Source: Steinernema hermaphroditum
Lineage: Eukaryota; Nematoda; Chromadorea; Rhabditida; Steinernematidae
Direction of reading: 5' to 3'
DNA: 64,000 nt
Assembly (NCBI GenBank): GCA_030435675.1
Contig: CM059624.1
Location: 3,062,769 to 3,126,768 of the forward strand
Shown here piece after piece: positions 1-9,955 of the stretch; position 1 is the stretch's first letter, and every line of letters starts with the position of its first letter. Below the pieces are notes generated by a model. It worked only from the letters and a program-made list of their open reading frames with translations. It was not told where the DNA came from and did not search any database. A program made the translations under genes and the position numbers.

Positions 1-38
1 CACTGGCCTCATGATAAACTCAATCTCTCTTTCCCCAG

Positions 39-605
39 ATCGAATGCCACCTCCATTTCTTTCTCAACAGCTGCGCCCCGGACATGCTGTTCAAGGAGGA
101 AACCGTAGCTTTGATCTCCCTCATCGACGTTCGGGACTTCTACTCGGAACTCTTCGATACGATCCTTTACAGTACGACATCAGCGTGCATCGCTGATCCG
201 ATGAGGTCGCCGCTGTTCGCGGAGATCTTCGGAAACTTCTGGGGTGCGGCGATGGGCAGTTGGATTCGTCAACAAATGAAGATGTTTCCGGGTGTACGCG
301 AGGAAGACGTCTCAAATGAGATGTGGTGGAGATCGAATGGAAGAAGGACAAACATCATCGTGCAGAATTTGGAGAAGGAGTACCTGAAGATCAGGAAAAC
401 TCCTGCTGAACATGCGGAGATGTAGGTTGATAAGATTAGTTGTCGCTACCAGCGAGATTCATTTAGGTATATCGATGACCTGATCAGCTACGGAGAAGAG
501 ACACGAACAGCGGCATTGGAATTCATGCGTGCAGTTGGTCTTAATGTCAGCGATGTGGTGCCTAGTGCGGCATGTCTTGATAGGGTGGCTCTTTGGATTC
601 TGTGA
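39..605 (+). CDS. 3' part of a gene of unknown function
   Basis: I do not recognise this protein. Two exons are visible, 39-421 and 467-605. The first follows a good splice acceptor (TTTCCCCAG, ending at 38), so the 5' part lies left of the window. The 45-base intron 422-466 starts GTAGGT and ends ATTTAG; joining gives an open frame of 173 residues ending at TGA 603-605, and AATAAA follows at 643. The visible residues are amphipathic and mostly helical in appearance, starting IECHLHFF and ending DRVALWIL, with no signal peptide, membrane segment or catalytic motif that I can name. The intron is phase 2 and in-frame reading stops at 425 if it is not removed, which supports the splice. It converges with the minus-strand exon at 679-821. 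Confidence 0.6.
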
Positions 606-678
606 TTTACCTCGCATTTATTGGATATATACCGGAAATATGAATAAACGCTCAACGAACAGCGAACTTATGCATATG

Positions 679-821
679 TTAATAAAGGCTTAGCAGGCGC
701 CGCCTTCGCTCTCCGGATCCTTTCAGATCAGTAGCCACCTTGCCCAGCTGTTCGGCGTAACCTAATGATGAGAGTATGATGCCTCCGTCCCACACTTCCC
801 AGTATATCGAACCTTCAAGAT
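679..821 (-). CDS. possible terminal exon of an unknown minus-strand gene
   Basis: Reading the minus strand from 821 to 679 gives an open frame of 46 codons ending at TAA (679-681), containing IYWEVWDGG and SLGYAEQLGKVATDLKG. The residues look like real protein, with a mixed composition and a plausible hydrophobic pattern. The exon would begin after an AG at 822-823, a weak acceptor. Upstream exons should lie between 830 and about 1150; a short open stretch near 1040-1110 on the same strand is possible but I could not join it in frame. It may be the last exon of a small gene or the remnant of one. No family is recognised. Confidence 0.3.
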
Positions 822-2164
822 CTCACTAGACAAACAGAATAAACTTGTTTCGGTGGGGTTCGCTCTGCGATTCAGGCTCCGTCTTTAGTCGCAAGGTCGT
901 GGGAATATATGCGCCCAATTTTGGCTTAAAGCCCATGGACGTCAGGTGCTAGATTACTGATGTGGAAAGCGTTCAACCTGCTTTCTTATCACGCGATGTC
1001 CTCCCTTTTTAGCTTCATGACACCACTGAATACGGGTCCTCGCCCTGTTTCATCTTCAAGGATTCTTTCTTCATTCCGAAGTTTGGTGAACCAGCGTTTC
1101 GAGGATATTTCGGAAGTCGCATGGCTGGGGTGAGGAATGACTACTGGCCGCAACGCATCGATTTATTTTGTCCTATAAGTAAGCAATTTATAAATGCGAA
1201 GTTTTCGACCTCCACCATGCTTCATGCACCAAAGCGATATTATTGTTAATGTCGTTCACTATTCGACGGGAAATGGAAAACTACGAGATCTTACTGCACC
1301 TCTTTCACGGAAGGAATAAAGTCCTGCTCACTCATGTTTTTTGATACTGGGAATCATGTTTTCTTTGCAGCCTGGAAGATTCGGTGTTATTCTGTAGTGC
1401 TCTCTGGAACGTTTATAAAAAATACAGATGTTTTATTACATTTAGCAATCGGTAACAGGACATCTAATTATATATGCAACATTAGACAGCTATTAAGTAC
1501 ACGTACAAACATCACAAAATAAAGAAAATAACATGACGTTTAGATTACAAATGAAGTCTGAAGAAAATACGATTTTCTTTTATCATTGCAAATTTGACAC
1601 TGTGTCATCAAATATAAATAAATGTCTCCAAAAGATAACAAAAAAATTTGAGAACAAGAACTTGTATGATCCAAAGTGCAGCGCCCACGTTGGAACTTCG
1701 GCGAAGTCGGGTACGTAGCTGGTCAGTGTAGGCTATTGGAAGTACTCAAGCGCCCCGTTTACGTTGCGCATATTCATAGGCGTACTACCTGCAAGACAGG
1801 AATATAGGAAGAAGTATAAAAGGGTTCGCGCATAGAAAAATACATTTTTGTGGAGTAACATTGGAGCATAAATAATGTCGCATTTTTGTTTGGCGTCTAT
1901 TTTTGCACTGAATACGCCGTTTACAAAACCGGTGTGTGCATTATGTTCGCTACTCATACGTCCTCCTCGGATCACCATAGCCACTTCTCACTCTTGTCTT
2001 AAATGCAATATTTTTACTCATTCATGCCACATGACGAAAAATTTGCCACGTGGACAAATGCGACTTGACGGACGAGCTTCCTATGGTATTATTTACGTGA
2101 TGGAAGTTGGCCTTTTCAGATCACCATGTTCTCTTTGCTACAACTTACACAACTTACACAACTT
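822..2164. other. intergenic, no gene supported
   Basis: AT-rich sequence with short open frames only, such as 1733-1984 on the minus strand, none with splice sites, coding bias or recognisable motifs. Apart from the possible upstream exon of the 679-821 feature I see nothing here. Confidence 0.5.
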
Positions 2165-2480
2165 TATTTCGTGAATCAAAGGCATTTCGCCTTGCACGAC
2201 ACCGAAAATAGACAAGCAGAGGATGTCTGGCAGACGGCTTCATCTTTGGCGTGGCGTTCATGTCGAACCGGTGGGTGGCGGAGCGCTTTATGGGGCTTCT
2301 GGGAATCGGCAAATCTTCGGATTCAGGAGCGGAACATCGTTTGCGGCACAGCGCACTTCTGTGCTCGAATCTGATGGTCCGTCGTCCGGGAGTTGCGTCT
2401 TCGATGGTGGTGGCGTCCTCAGAGCGTCGGCGACCTTCGGGATGACTTCTCACGTGGCCGGATTCTTGACGTCGAACATC
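2165..2480 (+). repeat. dispersed repeat family A, copy 1
   Basis: This segment matches 32055-32400 (same strand) and, on the opposite strand, parts of 31640-31905 and 33175-33330. Shared landmarks in order are GTGAATCAAAG, CAGAGGATG, a GC-rich core around ATGTCGAACCGG, and GGTGGTGGCGTCCTCAGAGC followed by GTCGGCGACCTTC. The copies have drifted by many substitutions and small indels. I found no terminal inverted repeat, poly(A) tail or clear target duplication, so the class is unknown. Open frames across it are by-products of its GC-rich composition. Confidence 0.6.
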
Positions 2481-3467
2481 TTGTTGTCAGCGGTGGTAGG
2501 ATTACGGCTTCCGGGTGTCCCAATTCCCTCTGGAAGCCGGAAAACTCACAACTGCCACGGGGTTTACCATCAGACCAACCAGACACTCAGAGAGCGCCCG
2601 GAGGGACCGACCGCTCGCCACCGCGACACGAGTGAGACTGCTCTTTGCTACATAATTTCTAATTGGTTAAGTTACATAGCAGGCTATGGAGACATGTAGC
2701 AGGTAGCTATCTCTCACAGCTATCATGTCCATATAGCAACTGCACGAGGTCACTTCTACTTGAAAGAAAAAGGGCCAAATGTTGAAAAAATGACCCTTCG
2801 ATTCCCAAAAAGTCCGACTACCCGAGGCCGTACGTTTCCAAGTTGACCCTCACAATGGCTTTCCACTTTAAGCTCAGTGATTCTTTGAATTTTGATTCGA
2901 TTCGTTAATTTCTTTGATTCGTTTGAATGAGCTTATAGCACTTTCTTCGCTTTATCTAAATTCCATCCAAACTCGTCCAAAAAGAACTCAAAATAAGAGA
3001 AAGATGTCGAAAATTGGACCGAAAATACTTTTGAACCCACGACGAGGGTCAAACACACCGAACTCTTAATCGAAATGCTGTTCAACCAGTGACCATAACA
3101 GTATTGTAGAAGTCTTTATTTTGGAAAGTGACTGCCAGTTATCGGAAATGATCAGTAGTACAGTGACAATCACTAAATCTTAGTGGCTATGACAAGATTT
3201 AACGATCTCCTGTGATCTATAAGAACGACTGATGTTATAATTTGCAGACAGCGTCCACCTATTTTTGGAAAACAAAACAAACACACCTTGTATTTGAAAA
3301 AACGCTCCGTAGAGTCGACAGACATCACTGACGGGCGGTTTATCACCTGAAACACATGGGATGGTTTAGCTACGAAACATTTTGGCTAAAGTATCATGTA
3401 CAGTTCAGAGGAAGCGCGTCTACTTATTGTCGCCAGCTAATCTTCAAGTTCCCACCATTTTTTCATC
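2481..3467. other. intergenic, no gene supported
   Basis: Positions 2481-2640 resemble a short stretch near 9525-9600 (both contain CTCACAACTGCCA) and may be the end of a repeat. The rest is AT-rich. A decayed tRNA-like stretch near 3025-3100 on the minus strand was considered and rejected. Confidence 0.4.
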
Positions 3468-3640
3468 GCCACGACACGCAAAGGGCGTTTATACTCCGTT
3501 TATAGACGGCTGCCGCACCAAGTATAAACACCCTTTGCCTGTCGCGGCACAATGCGGTCGTTCACGACGCTGCGCGGCAATTTTGCTGCCGCATAGGTGT
3601 TTAGACTCTCCGCGACAGCTTCGATCACAGATATGGCAGA
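3468..3640. repeat. nested inverted repeats (hairpin element)
   Basis: Arms of about 27 bases at 3470-3497 and 3519-3546 are near-perfect reverse complements (CGCAAAGGGCGTTTATACT against AGTATAAACACCCTTTGC) around a 21-base loop. Directly after it a second, looser inverted pair runs from CTGTCGCGG (about 3539) to CCGCGACAG (about 3618), with inner complementary GCGGCA and TGCCGC blocks. The whole could fold as two hairpins sharing one arm. It may be a decayed MITE. The open frames over it are artefacts of the palindrome. Confidence 0.55.
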
Positions 3641-4243
3641 TATGCTGTTTCATGGTAAGATCTCGTGGAATTATCACAGTAACAACGATCTATTGGTGGT
3701 ATTCTTTGAAAGGCACTTAACATCAATGGAAGTGGACAAATCCCGCAAAACCCAAGAAAACTAAACGCAAGTCATCAACATGTGCAGAACATGCGTCGAA
3801 ACAAAAAACTCGTTGAAGTTTGCACAACAAAAATGACTACACAGTTGCGCGACACACACCCTGCAGCTGCAAAGCCAATATAATGCAATCAACCCCTACA
3901 GATTGGAATTCAGCATCCCTGACTTATGGCAGTTGCGTCAGAGAAACAATCATACTTGCGACCATATTACTCTCCTTGTATCAGGTGTGTTCCATGGCCT
4001 TTCCGTCCGAAACGGCTGCCATTGGCCAGATACAGTGATACGTTGATTCAAATAAGAACGGTGACTTTCAAATGCTATTCCATGACGACCGGAAACGGCT
4101 AATGTCCTTAATTATTATCTCCCATACAGACTACAGTGATCACGTCCTTTTAAGTAAACATCATAGGATGAAGGCATCCCCACCGATCTAACCGATTTAT
4201 TGCACTAATGTTATTCTTCCTTTCCGTGTCGATTGATTTTTCA
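3641..4243. other. intergenic, upstream of the 4251 gene
   Basis: No coding sequence supported. Its end, TTGATTTTTCAG at about 4233-4244, is a strong acceptor six bases before an ATG and is most simply the spliced-leader addition site of the next gene. Confidence 0.45.
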
Positions 4244-4250
4244 GACTCAC

Positions 4251-5819
4251 ATGGACTGCAGTAAGCCGTTCTTCAAGGTTTTATTCGAAATGATCGATCG
4301 TTTGGCCATGTCGGTAGAGCGAATTGAATCCCGCCTGAGCACACTGGAAAACTTGTACTTTCAAGGCGCAGAAACGTGCCACACTAATCAGAATCTGTTT
4401 TTGGATATTCTCCAGGAGCTGTCTAAAACTGTCTCCATAAAGAGACCAGCGACTATGGAGACTGATTCATCTTCGATTTTAATGGGAAAGGGCGATTCAG
4501 CGACTGACTATGATCAAGTAGTCATTGAGAAGACGGACGAAGAAGACGTCGAGGAACCTTTCGAGCAGCCTCCTTTGCAAGTCGACAAGGAGGACGAGCC
4601 TGCTTCTCATGTACTTCAGGAAATACCTCATGTCTTGGACAAGGTCGTTCATTCTGACTCAAAAACAGGCATTCGGAAAGCCAGGAAAGGACGAAAACTG
4701 GGGACAATATTAGAACCTTTCTGGCTGCATTCCAACGACAACTTGACAATAGCAGTTCCAAGACAGAAACGGTTGAAAGGGTCTCCCGTAGAAGAGATCG
4801 ACTGGAACTTCTTTGAGCCAACGAGTGGCCTATATAGGTCGGAGTGTATCAATGAAAAGCGTATGAAACGACGAGGACATTCGGTAAGTAATTGTACATC
4901 CATAGATAGAGCGTCTGTAACTTCCGCCTTTTTATTGAAGGCTCTCTGACCTCCAGTTATTAAGCTCTATTCCTGGTAGGCCTCTTTTTTTATTTAAAAC
5001 CAAAGAGTTCTATGCTATTGGCCCCTGACAAGTTGTTTGCGGGTCCGACTGAAATTGGGCTACTGTGTACTACGGTATCTGGCTGATACAAGTCCGTCAT
5101 TAAACCATATGACCTCCCAAAAGCTTTAGTAACTGTTTTGCCCACTAGTTTGTCAACCCAGTTTGCGAATAAGCCCTGTGACCTCAGATCCCGTACGTTC
5201 CTCAAAATGAAGTTCTTTTCAGTTTACATACTCCTTGCGATTCTTTCTTAACAACTGCACAACATCACAGTCGTTTGGCAGCGAAATAGTCTCCCAAATG
5301 CGGAGTAAAACCGACATCTGGAATTACGGAATGCTCATGGTGGAAGTACTTAAGAGAACATTGACGCATGGCAAATATCTTGAAGTTTATCTGTCGGTCG
5401 TCAGGAGTGTTATCGACGAGTTAAGGCAGCAGTTATCAGATGACCCGTTCATCAAAGTTGTGACAGGCGTCCAAAGGCAGTTAGCCGTAATCAGGCATCA
5501 ATTGAGTCAAGAGAAAGCAGCCTGCCAGGATCGGGATGACTTCAAAAATAAGCGGCACCTGGAAAACCTAGAAATCGAGTTCAGTCACTTCTGGAGGCAT
5601 TTACATTTTGGTGATCACTGGTAAGCTGCGATTAGTTATGATGCTTTATTCAATACATTATTCAGCTTACTGAAGAAGTCTCTGCAATCCCATTTAACGA
5701 AACGACGGTTTATATTTATGAAACCAAATGAAGAGCTGTTCGATAAGTGGAGAATACTAGGAAGTTACAGAGAAGTTGTAAAGATGCGGCTGAGCTCAAG
5801 GAGCAATGGCGCTATTTAG
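4251..5819 (+). CDS. coiled-coil protein of unknown function
   Basis: Three exons, 4251-4883, 5223-5620 and 5666-5819, join in frame to 394 residues. The ATG at 4251 lies six bases after a trans-splice type acceptor, so I chose it over reading through from further upstream. Residues 8-35 form an amphipathic helix, probably a coiled coil (MIDRLAMSVERIESRLSTLE). Residues about 65-130 are acidic and probably disordered, followed by a basic patch (RKARKGRK). The second half is helical, with many charged residues (DELRQQLSDDPF, QRQLAVIRHQLSQEK). The exon 2 start uses the canonical TTCTTTTCAG; a second in-frame AG at 5269-5270 is possible. The N-terminus resembles that of the gene at 20950-21396. 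Overlapping AATAAA signals follow at about 5855. No function is assigned. Confidence 0.65.
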
Positions 5820-5884
5820 AGTAAAAGCTTATGGAATGAAATTAATTTAAAAAAATAAATAAATGCATACACAAGACTGTTTTA

Positions 5885-6170
5885 CGGAACATCGAAAAAG
5901 ACGAGAAAAGGAATCGCCGATCTGCAGCAGCTGTACTGAAAAGTCCGGCGAGCAAACGTTATTAGAAGACATAGTAAAAGATGGATGTGGAGAAGCATAA
6001 GTAGGGGAGGGATGATGGACTTATGGACATTCAAAAAAACGAGGAAAGGAATTGCAGATAGAGGCTGATCTACAGAACTTTTGCTCGAAACGTATCACCA
6101 GTGAAAAGTTAGTAGAATACATGGTAAAAGTTGGATGTGGAGAAACGAATGAAGAGGAGAACTGAAGAAA
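5885..6170. repeat. tandem duplication, unit about 144 bp
   Basis: Two diverged copies, about 5885-6015 and 6025-6170, share CGAGAAAAGGAAT / CGAGGAAAGGAAT near the start and ATGGATGTGGAGAA / TTGGATGTGGAGAA near the end, with similar spacing. The copies lie between the polyadenylation signal of the 4251 gene and the end of the minus-strand B-box gene. No coding role is evident. Confidence 0.5.
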
Positions 6171-6215
6171 GAATGGATGACGGAATCATGATCGAGCGAG
6201 TGCTCCTCTTTTCAT

Positions 6216-6863
6216 TCACTTGCTGAACTTCTTATTGACAGCATCGAGGGCAAAAGTCGCCTGAAATGGTGCAATCCACATGGGCTATGTTCCTTACTTT
6301 CTTCTCGCATACCTCGGACATATTCCCTTCCAACTTCATTATCTGATTCAGATCTTTTTCCAGCTCCGTCTTTTTCACATACTTCGTGGAACTCACAGTG
6401 CGTTTGTAATGTTTTCGAATACCTACACAGATCTCCCTCTCACCCTCGAACAACTGAAACGAAAACGATTGAACTCAACATTGGTTACATTGCCTACCCG
6501 CGTAGTCAGCAGTGCCTGTCGATCAAAGTCCGCCTGTATCTGATCGAGTCGTCGATAGGCTATTTTGACTCGCTTCTCGGCAATGACAAGCGAAACCACT
6601 TCCGGTGAGGATTTCTCGCGATGCTGATGATCTAGCATAGCATTTGCCGCAGAACGCCTCGGAGCAGACGGAGCACAAGAAGAGTACCGACGGTTGAAAG
6701 CAGGCGCGACACGCATTTGATGAAACGTTTGTGTTGGGATCGTTCTATACAGGAAAAACAACTGAATTCAGGAGAATCTGTAAGTTACGTGTGCATTAAT
6801 CGGTGCATTGACAGCCTCGCCTTGGCCTCCAGTAAGTGGTCGCTTACGGGAATCTTTTTCCAT
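6216..6863 (-). pseudogene. family member F: short B-box zinc finger protein with a frameshift
   Basis: Four exons on the minus strand match gene E (45238-46001) exon by exon: 6789-6863 (starts MEKDSRKRP, like MANRSRKRT in E), 6498-6744, 6298-6453 and 6216-6260. Exon 2 carries the zinc finger, CRACFQPSVLFLCSVC then CGKC, but its length (247) is not a multiple of three although both its junctions are phase 0. The DHQH that should complete the finger is in another frame, so about two bases are missing (or one is extra) after CGKCYA. Exon 3 (LFEGEREI, then YVKKTELEKDL) and exon 4 (ATFALDAVNKKFSK, stop 6216-6218) are intact. The ATG directly follows a CAG acceptor. It is either a recent pseudogene or a sequence error; the intact splice sites and later exons suggest the break is young. 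Confidence 0.75.
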
Positions 6864-7333
6864 CTGGAAATATCATCGTCTTTCACAAGAATTCAAAGCG
6901 GAATGACTGCGGAATATGGGGGCGAGGATCTCCCTACTAGGTTGGAGCGCGCAATACCAGAACAGTCGATCAGCGCCTGCAAAATTGAGAGCCTTGATGA
7001 GCGTCATAGCCGTCTGGCCCGTCGCCGCGTGACTGATCAAAGTGGCGACGGTCAGTCGGAAATCGGCTGACCCCAAAGCGCATGCTTAATGTGCGGCGAT
7101 GAATGTTGCCGCGTATGCGTATCTCTGTGATGACTGTGTTGCCTGCATAATATTAGTGTATTTGTGGGAAAATGGAAAGAACACTCCAACAGCAGACTGT
7201 ACAACCCAAAATGCTAAGCAGTGCGTTGGCCATCGTCGAATCGAGGGTAGTCCGCTATGTTTGGTCCATCGCTGCGCCTAATACTTCTTGCAGTTGCACA
7301 TGGGCATTTTTTATTCTATGCTTTTTGATCGAT
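6864..7333. other. intergenic
   Basis: Upstream region of family member F. Short open frames on both strands show no motif or splice support. Confidence 0.4.
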
Positions 7334-7344
7334 AACACTTAGTG

Positions 7345-7815
7345 ATAACACTCTCTGAGGCTGTCTGAGCCGAATGAGTTAAGTGAGCGGTCGTTCTCGG
7401 CCGTCACTGTTGGCGCAATGATCGCCCCGGCTCCCAGAAGGCCTGGAACACCAGGGAGCCGTAGTTCCACCGTCTCGCCAAGAAGCTCGTCATGACTGCC
7501 CGACTCTACCCGCGCCAGAGAAGCCGAAGAAGCGTTGCAACTCCGAAGTCCGCGCCGCCAGCCGAACCGAAGATGCCCCTCCGTTCCGTTCGCTGTTCTC
7601 CGCCGCCGCGCCTCTTCCGGAATCAACTCTTCACGACTTCGACGCCCGCGCATACTGATGGGAACGCTGGATTCTTTTCGGATTCGTCTGCTCCACCGAA
7701 ACCAGAAGAAAATCAGCGGCTACGGTGTGACTTTGTTCTTCTTTGTGCATTTATGAGACGTCCTGCACGGCGTAAGCCGTTGATTCGGGAAGATAAATCG
7801 TGTAAAAAAAAAAAA
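7345..7815 (+). mobile_element. SINE-like retroposon (family B), 5'-truncated copy
   Basis: This copy matches 26805-27321 and the reverse complement of 34776-35295 over most of its length, but starts inside them at CTCTCTGAGGCTG, so it is 5'-truncated. It ends GATAAATCGTGT plus a run of 14 A. An 11-bp direct repeat, AACACTTAGTG, flanks it (7334-7344 and 7816-7826). A poly(A) tail, variable target duplication and 5' truncation are the marks of target-primed reverse transcription. Open frames within it (for instance around PAPRRPGTPGSRSSTVS) are shared by the copies but shifted by indels, so I do not call a gene. Confidence 0.85.
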
Positions 7816-7826
7816 AACACTTAGTG

Positions 7827-8251
7827 TGTTTTCAAGTTTCAAGTTTATTTTGTAAAATCAACATTGATACAGTGTGACACACCGAATTATTTGCCCAATC
7901 TCGACGCGATTCTTCTCGAGCGCGCTGCTAAGATCTTAGGTCTCCATGAAGTCATCATGCCATCGTGTCCAGTTAGTATGCGAACAGTCAAACATAACTG
8001 ATGGAGATTGCGATTAAACGTAGAAGTAAATAATGAACTCAAAACAATAGTGATCGAAAAGATCATCAGCGCGGTGACAAAATGATCCTTCATAAGGTTC
8101 AAGAGTCAATTAATGAGCAACGAATACAAAAACATACAATGGCACGAAATCGAGTTTAGCGCTGCGTGTCTTCATAGAGTAGTGGTAGCAGTCATCTACA
8201 CAAGTTTGTCTTTTCTGAATTCAAATTCGATTTCTATTGAACAGAGCTTTT
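7827..8251. other. intergenic
   Basis: No gene supported. A short stretch near 8165-8245 has vague tRNA-like spacing but no proper stems. Confidence 0.4.
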
Positions 8252-8287
8252 AGATTTTATTGCGTCGTTGTATGTGTTTAACAAACA

Positions 8288-8929
8288 TTAGGAACTGACA
8301 TTAGATCGGCGAAATATGGCGAAATGCTCACCGGCTCCCATTTTCGTCATTTTCGCTGATAGCGTTGCTAGGATATCGCTTGATAAACCACTACACGACA
8401 TTAGAGATACTGTTTTAAACTGTTCGGACAACAGTTGCCTTTCTATAAAAGGAGTCAGTTGCTGTATCGGTTCCTGGGCGTAGATTCTAAAAAACTGGAC
8501 ATCGTAGATTTCAAGGAGCCGTTCAGATAATTCTTTTAAAAATACTTCATCTTCTTGTATCTGTCTAGTCACTGTGAGCTTTGCGCCATTTAGACAGCTC
8601 TTAACGAACTTCATCAGTTTAGAAAAGATTTCGCCTGAAATTATTTGTCCGTTCGTACTAGGTATGCTGCCCATAATCAGTTCGGAAAAATGTAGATACT
8701 TTGACGGCTGCTTCAGCAATTCTTGAAACGTGGGACCTTTATCCCCTTCTGACGTCGTGCTAAACGTCCAGTTTCCATCGCGCCAAATAACGAAGATCCT
8801 GTGACTGACGCGGTGTTCATGATGATCCCTGAAGGCGGACTCCCACATTCCTGTAGAATAACCAACATCGGGAAGGTCACGGATAGTGGCGACTACAGTG
8901 TCAACGAAACTGTATGGCAATTGATCCAT
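8288..8929 (-). CDS. F-box-like family protein (Steinernema-type, MDxLPxxFVDxVV start)
   Basis: A single-exon frame of 213 residues, stop at 8288-8290. It opens MDQLPYSFVDTVVATI, close to the start I remember for a large nematode family usually annotated as F-box-like; these are presumed adaptors that link substrates to SCF ubiquitin ligases, which is known for true F-box proteins and only inferred here. The middle and C-terminal parts (FIERQLLSEQF, then SLMSCSGLSSDILATL) resemble the leucine-rich C-terminal half of that family. AATAAA on the minus strand lies about 30 bases after the stop (near 8256), supporting this 3' end. There is no signal peptide or membrane segment. It reads the same way as the related genes at 9956 and 19416, with member F just beyond it. 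Confidence 0.7.
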   Translation of the reverse strand: MDQLPYSFVDTVVATIRDLPDVGYSTGMWESAFRDHHEHRVSHRIFVIWRDGNWTFSTTSEGDKGPTFQELLKQPSKYLHFSELIMGSIPSTNGQIISGEIFSKLMKFVKSCLNGAKLTVTRQIQEDEVFLKELSERLLEIYDVQFFRIYAQEPIQQLTPFIERQLLSEQFKTVSLMSCSGLSSDILATLSAKMTKMGAGEHFAIFRRSNVSS

Positions 8930-9900
8930 GGACGGTCTTAGGCAGTACGAATGGTCCGTCCTATTTATAACGTTCCGTTACGGGACAGCATTGCTTACAC
9001 CTCAATACCTAATGCGATTATTGTTTGCAAAAATGGTCAACGGGCTGATGAGGAAGAGTTGAATGATGAGAGAAGGCTTTGGTGAGTGTACAAAAGAACC
9101 TTGTTGCTCTAACTCAAGTATGAGCGAGAAAATGCGGATTTAATGTTATCCAACGAAGGAAAAGATGCAAAAGATCGCCAAGATTGACGAAAAGATTAAA
9201 GATTAGCATAGAAAAGACGAAGATCCTGTCGAAAGAGGAAGCGTTTATTTAAATGAAGGGCAAAGAAATCGAGGAAGTGGAAGTCAACTGAACGGCCCGT
9301 GACTATTCAGCTGTGACGTCACCCGTCACCTAGCCGCGAAGACGGTCATCTTTGAAAGAATCGGCTGCTCAGCCATGAGCATTCCTCTACTGCACCAAGA
9401 TGGAAGCGATTCTTGTAGCAGTCTGCCAACGCTGCGTTCCCACAGTCTTCATGATGCCATCGATACCGTATCCTTGGTCTTCCTAATGGTCGCGTTGTTG
9501 TTGGCATCCACGCTGAAATCAAACTGAAATCTCACAACTGCCATAGAGTTTGTCGGCAGATCAACCTCAGAAGGGAACGATGGACTGCTCACTACTGCGA
9601 CAAAATCGCGATGTCTTTGTCTTTAACGCGCGTTCGATCGTCTGTACTGTTGACTTTTATCCATTTTATTGCATGACAGTTCTCACAGGTACTACATTCA
9701 TAGAAGGTAATGAACAACCGATCAAATATTCTCATATGAAATAAGCACAATTTTAAAAATATCGTTGTGACGTGACCGGTTTGGAGGATTATGACATGTT
9801 CGAAGAGAAAGAGAACAAAGTTAAAGAAATGTTCATATATACATAGTCATTTACAGTTACATCTCACTTACACGACATTACACGACATCTTTCATTTCGT
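8930..9900. other. intergenic between two minus-strand F-box-like genes
   Basis: It contains the upstream region of the 8288-8929 gene and the 3' side of the next one. Positions 9525-9600 resemble 2500-2640. No coding sequence supported. Confidence 0.4.
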
Positions 9901-9955
9901 TTTTTATTTTGTTCTCAACAAATAAATGTGATAGATCAATACAATTTTCGCGCGA

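Noticed and set aside
3025..3100. tRNA-like stretch on the minus strand (GTTGAAC, GATTAAGAG, GGGTTCAAA)
   Set aside because: The anticodon and T-arm stems do not pair; at best a decayed tRNA-derived fragment.
4347..4367. The residues ENLYFQG, identical to the tobacco etch virus protease cleavage site, in the 4251 protein
   Set aside because: The flanking protein is an ordinary nematode coiled coil with normal introns, with no vector or tag sequence nearby; a seven-residue coincidence.
7492..7824. 110-codon frame inside the retroposon, with similar frames in the other copies
   Set aside because: The copies are shifted against one another by indels and the shared residues follow from shared DNA; no selection for the protein is visible.
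8165..8245. tRNA-like stretch (TAGTGGTAGCAG, ATTCAAATTCGA)
   Set aside because: No acceptor stem and a poor anticodon arm.
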